A stretch of DNA of 6,735 bases, from contig JAFVEW010000153.1 in assembly GCA_017475805.1 (NCBI GenBank), positions 1-6,735 on the forward strand, written 5' to 3'. Source of the DNA: Synergistaceae bacterium (GTDB taxonomy: Bacteria; Synergistota; Synergistia; Synergistales; Aminobacteriaceae). The position numbers and the translations under genes were made by a program. This document shows, in pieces, positions 5,241 to 6,735 of this stretch. The notes below the pieces were generated by a model, which saw nothing but the letters and a program-made list of their open reading frames with translations, ran no database searches and was not told where the DNA came from. How positions within the stretch are numbered: the stretch's first letter is position 1; each line of letters opens with the position of its first letter.

Positions 5241-5325
5241 AAAAAATAAATATTTGCCCGAAAAAACGGTGTAGGGTCTTCATAAAATACTTACCTTCTA
5301 ACTCCTACAACCTAACTTTTTTTTT
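5210..5325 (+). terminator. Possible terminator of serC-serA formed by the inverted repeat and T9
   Basis: The two TTAGGA-type arms could pair into a long imperfect stem with a loop of about 50 bases. The right arm is followed at once by nine T residues (5317-5325), which overlap the end of the argD stop codon. This fits a rho-independent terminator for serC-serA. In the argD direction the stem is not followed by a T run, so termination there is less clear. The large loop makes the call uncertain. Confidence 0.4.
5291..5316. repeat. TTAGGA-type repeat, copy 3 (right arm, inverted)
   Basis: Read on the minus strand this is GTTAGGTTGTAGGAGTTAG and so on, the reverse complement of the left arm with a few mismatches. 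The roughly 50-base spacer between the arms (5241-5290) is AT-rich and has no open frame or clear hairpin of its own except a weak CCG-A6-CGG. Confidence 0.7.
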
Positions 5326-6490
5326 ACTCGCAAGATTTACCGATTATTTCTGCGGCTTTTTGTAATAAGTCATCAGGAATATTCAAAGCCGGAAGAAGCC
5401 TTATTCTATCCTTTGCTGTGATACACAAAACACCTTTTTCACGGCAAGTTTTTACAATTTCACTCGCTGGCTTTGTTGTCTTGAGGCCTATCATTAAGCC
5501 CATTCCTGTAACTTTTTCAATGCCTTTGTAATTTGCAAAAGTCTCAAATAAAAATTTACTCTTTCGTCGAACTTCAGATAATAAGTTATCATCAATTCTT
5601 TCGAGAATACTCACAGCTCCAGCACAAGCTATAGGATTTCCTCCGAATGTTGAGCCATGATCTCCGTGTCCTAAAGTGTTTTGAGTTTTTTCGCCGAGAA
5701 GCGTTGCTCCTAATGGCAAGCCGCCTGCAAGTCCTTTAGCTGTCGAGACTATATCGGGCTGAATATCATAATTCATATAGCTGTAGAGCCTTCCTGAACG
5801 CCCGTTGCCCGTTTGAACTTCGTCGATGATTAATAAAATGTCGTTGTCTTTTGCAAAATTAGCGACTTTTTTAACGTAATCGGCGTCTAATGCTACAACT
5901 CCGCCTTCTCCCTGAATACACTCTAACATAATCGCGGCCGTTTTGTTCTCGTTTGTTAATTTCAAAATATCATCGAAATTGTTTGCTTCAGCGTGAACAA
6001 AGCCAGGCGTTAAAGGCTGAAATAACTCGTGATAATGCTCTTGGCCTGTCGCTGAAAGTGTCGTGATAGTGCGGCCGTGAAAGCTGTTTTTCAGAGTTAT
6101 TATCGTGAAATATTCAGAGCCTTTCTTGTCGGAGGCGTATTTTCGAGCCGTCTTTATTGCACATTCGTTGGCTTCAGCTCCTGAATTCGAGAAAAAAACT
6201 TTCTTCATTCCTGTCTTTTCGCAAAGCATGTGAGCTAATTTCGCGCATGGTGCAGAATAAAATAAATTCGATGTGTGCTGTAATGTCGCGGCCTGCTGAG
6301 TTATTGCCTTTTGCCAAGTTTCGTCGCAAAAACCGAAGATATTTACAGCTATTCCTGAACTCATATCGATATAATTTTTTCCGTCGATGTCAGTCGCTAT
6401 CGAACCTTTACCCGATACCAAAGTTACAGGAAATCTGTTGTAAGTTCCTGCGATATATTCTTTGTCTTCTGATTGAATTTGAGTGTTCAT
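5324..6490 (-). CDS. argD: Acetylornithine aminotransferase
   Basis: ArgD is a PLP enzyme that converts N-acetylglutamate semialdehyde to N2-acetylornithine with glutamate in arginine synthesis; many family members also act as succinyldiaminopimelate aminotransferase in lysine synthesis. It is 388 residues, normal for the class III aminotransferase family. Seen: IDMSSGIAVNIFGF (41-54), HTSNLFYS (72-79), FFSNSGAEANECAIKTAR (99-116), FHGRT (137-141), CIQGEGG (191-197), IIDEVQTGNGRSG (221-233) with Asp223 for the cofactor nitrogen, the PLP lysine Lys252 in STAKGLAGGLPLGA (249-262), and HGSTFGGNPIACAG (278-291). The C-terminal RIRLLPALNI (362-371) is typical. The ATG at 6488-6490 is 15 bp after the BI-1 family stop, with a purine-rich site (AAGGAAAGGAAG) that overlaps that stop, so both genes are probably cotranscribed. 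Related ornithine or GABA aminotransferases are less likely given these motifs. Confidence 0.93.
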   Translation of the reverse strand: MNTQIQSEDKEYIAGTYNRFPVTLVSGKGSIATDIDGKNYIDMSSGIAVNIFGFCDETWQKAITQQAATLQHTSNLFYSAPCAKLAHMLCEKTGMKKVFFSNSGAEANECAIKTARKYASDKKGSEYFTIITLKNSFHGRTITTLSATGQEHYHELFQPLTPGFVHAEANNFDDILKLTNENKTAAIMLECIQGEGGVVALDADYVKKVANFAKDNDILLIIDEVQTGNGRSGRLYSYMNYDIQPDIVSTAKGLAGGLPLGATLLGEKTQNTLGHGDHGSTFGGNPIACAGAVSILERIDDNLLSEVRRKSKFLFETFANYKGIEKVTGMGLMIGLKTTKPASEIVKTCREKGVLCITAKDRIRLLPALNIPDDLLQKAAEIIGKSCE

Positions 6491-6494
6491 GAAA

Positions 6495-6507
6495 TCTTCC
6501 TTTCCTT
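6495..6507 (-). promoter_or_regulatory. Ribosome binding site of argD, overlapping the upstream stop codon
   Basis: The minus strand reads AAGGAAAGGAAGA between the BI-1 family stop and the argD ATG. Its first bases belong to the TAA stop, which indicates translational coupling of the two genes. Confidence 0.65.
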
Positions 6508-6735
6508 AATCCTTTCTTTTACCCATAAATCTCAACATGTACAAAAACAAATTTATGAAGTCTAAATAAAGCTCTAAAGCTCCGATTACAGCTATTCTTC
6601 CGGCGATACTGCCCTCAATGTTCCATTCGTATTCGGCCGCAAGATTTTTGATTTTCGCGGTGTCGTAGGCCGTCAAACCTAAGAAAATTATTACGCCTGC
6701 TACGCTCGTTGCAAGTTCAAGCATTGAAGAACCTA
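6506..6735 (-). CDS. Bax inhibitor-1/YccA family membrane protein, C-terminal part only
   Basis: The frame is open through the right edge of the window; 75 residues before and after the first visible Met can be read, starting GSSMLELA, so the N-terminal two thirds are missing and the Met at 6722-6724 is internal. Seen: a membrane helix LATSVAGVIIFLGLTAYDTAKIK, a short polar loop with NLAAEYEWNIEG, then a second helix ending in ELYLDFINLFLYMLRFMG and a basic tail KRKD. The AYDTAKI and YLDFINLFLYMLR motifs are the C-terminal signature of the BI-1/YccA (TMBIM) family; the two Asp residues in them likely correspond to the pH-sensing Asp pair described in Bacillus YetJ. In bacteria these are inner-membrane proteins linked to ion leak or to membrane protease control. 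It is upstream of argD in one probable unit without an obvious functional link. Confidence 0.9.
   Translation of the reverse strand, partial: GSSMLELATSVAGVIIFLGLTAYDTAKIKNLAAEYEWNIEGSIAGRIAVIGALELYLDFINLFLYMLRFMGKRKD

Noticed and set aside
5251..5290. Small hairpin CCG-A6-CGG as a terminator in the serA/argD gap
   Set aside because: The stem is only three pairs and is not followed by a T run in either direction.
6157..6492. A 111-codon plus-strand frame antisense to the 5' part of argD
   Set aside because: The Arg/Ser/Leu-rich translation looks like a shadow of argD; there is no promoter or ribosome site.

Overview
The window is AT-rich bacterial chromosome with compact gene spacing, strong AGGAGG-type ribosome binding sites, one clear TTG start and mostly extended -10 (TGnTATAAT-like) promoters. 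It has no tRNA, rRNA, CRISPR array, insertion sequence or phage gene. Two proteins carry classical signal peptides, and the rest look cytoplasmic or inner-membrane. I cannot name the organism. The AT-rich codon use, the short ACT-domain type of SerA paired with SerC, and the TTAGGA-type intergenic repeats would fit an anaerobe of the Clostridia or Synergistota kind, but that is a weak inference.

Layout, left to right. (1) 1-452, minus strand: the start of a secreted protein with a signal peptide, a Pro/Glu/Ala-rich linker and a coiled coil, cut by the window edge. (2) 453-580: divergent promoter region containing one copy of a TTAGGAG/TTAGGAA repeat. (3) 581-1710, plus strand: a two-gene unit of a DUF488 protein followed after 11 bp by a protein I recognise as dual-OB-like. 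This is the least understood and most interesting unit. (4) 1707-2030, minus strand: a single-domain STAS (anti-sigma factor antagonist-like) protein whose stop codon overlaps the stop of the dual-OB gene. (5) 2031-2148: a tight divergent promoter region. (6) 2149-2883, plus strand: a secreted C39-like (papain-fold) cysteine peptidase. (7) 2927-5200, plus strand: serC-serA, the first two enzymes of phosphorylated serine biosynthesis, with a promoter that begins at the peptidase stop codon. (8) 5201-5323: convergent intergenic region with an imperfect inverted repeat of the TTAGGA family and a T9 run. (9) 5324-6735, minus strand: argD (acetylornithine aminotransferase) 15 bp downstream of the C-terminal end of a Bax inhibitor-1/YccA family membrane protein that enters from the right edge.

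How the genes work together. SerA oxidises 3-phosphoglycerate and SerC transaminates the product to phosphoserine. They form one transcription unit with no gap between the genes, and SerA keeps the serine-binding residues of its ACT domain, so end-product feedback is likely. ArgD serves arginine (and possibly lysine) synthesis. The DUF488/dual-OB pair is probably a nucleic-acid-related two-component module of unknown activity. The STAS protein has no kinase, phosphatase or sigma gene beside it, so its partners lie elsewhere.
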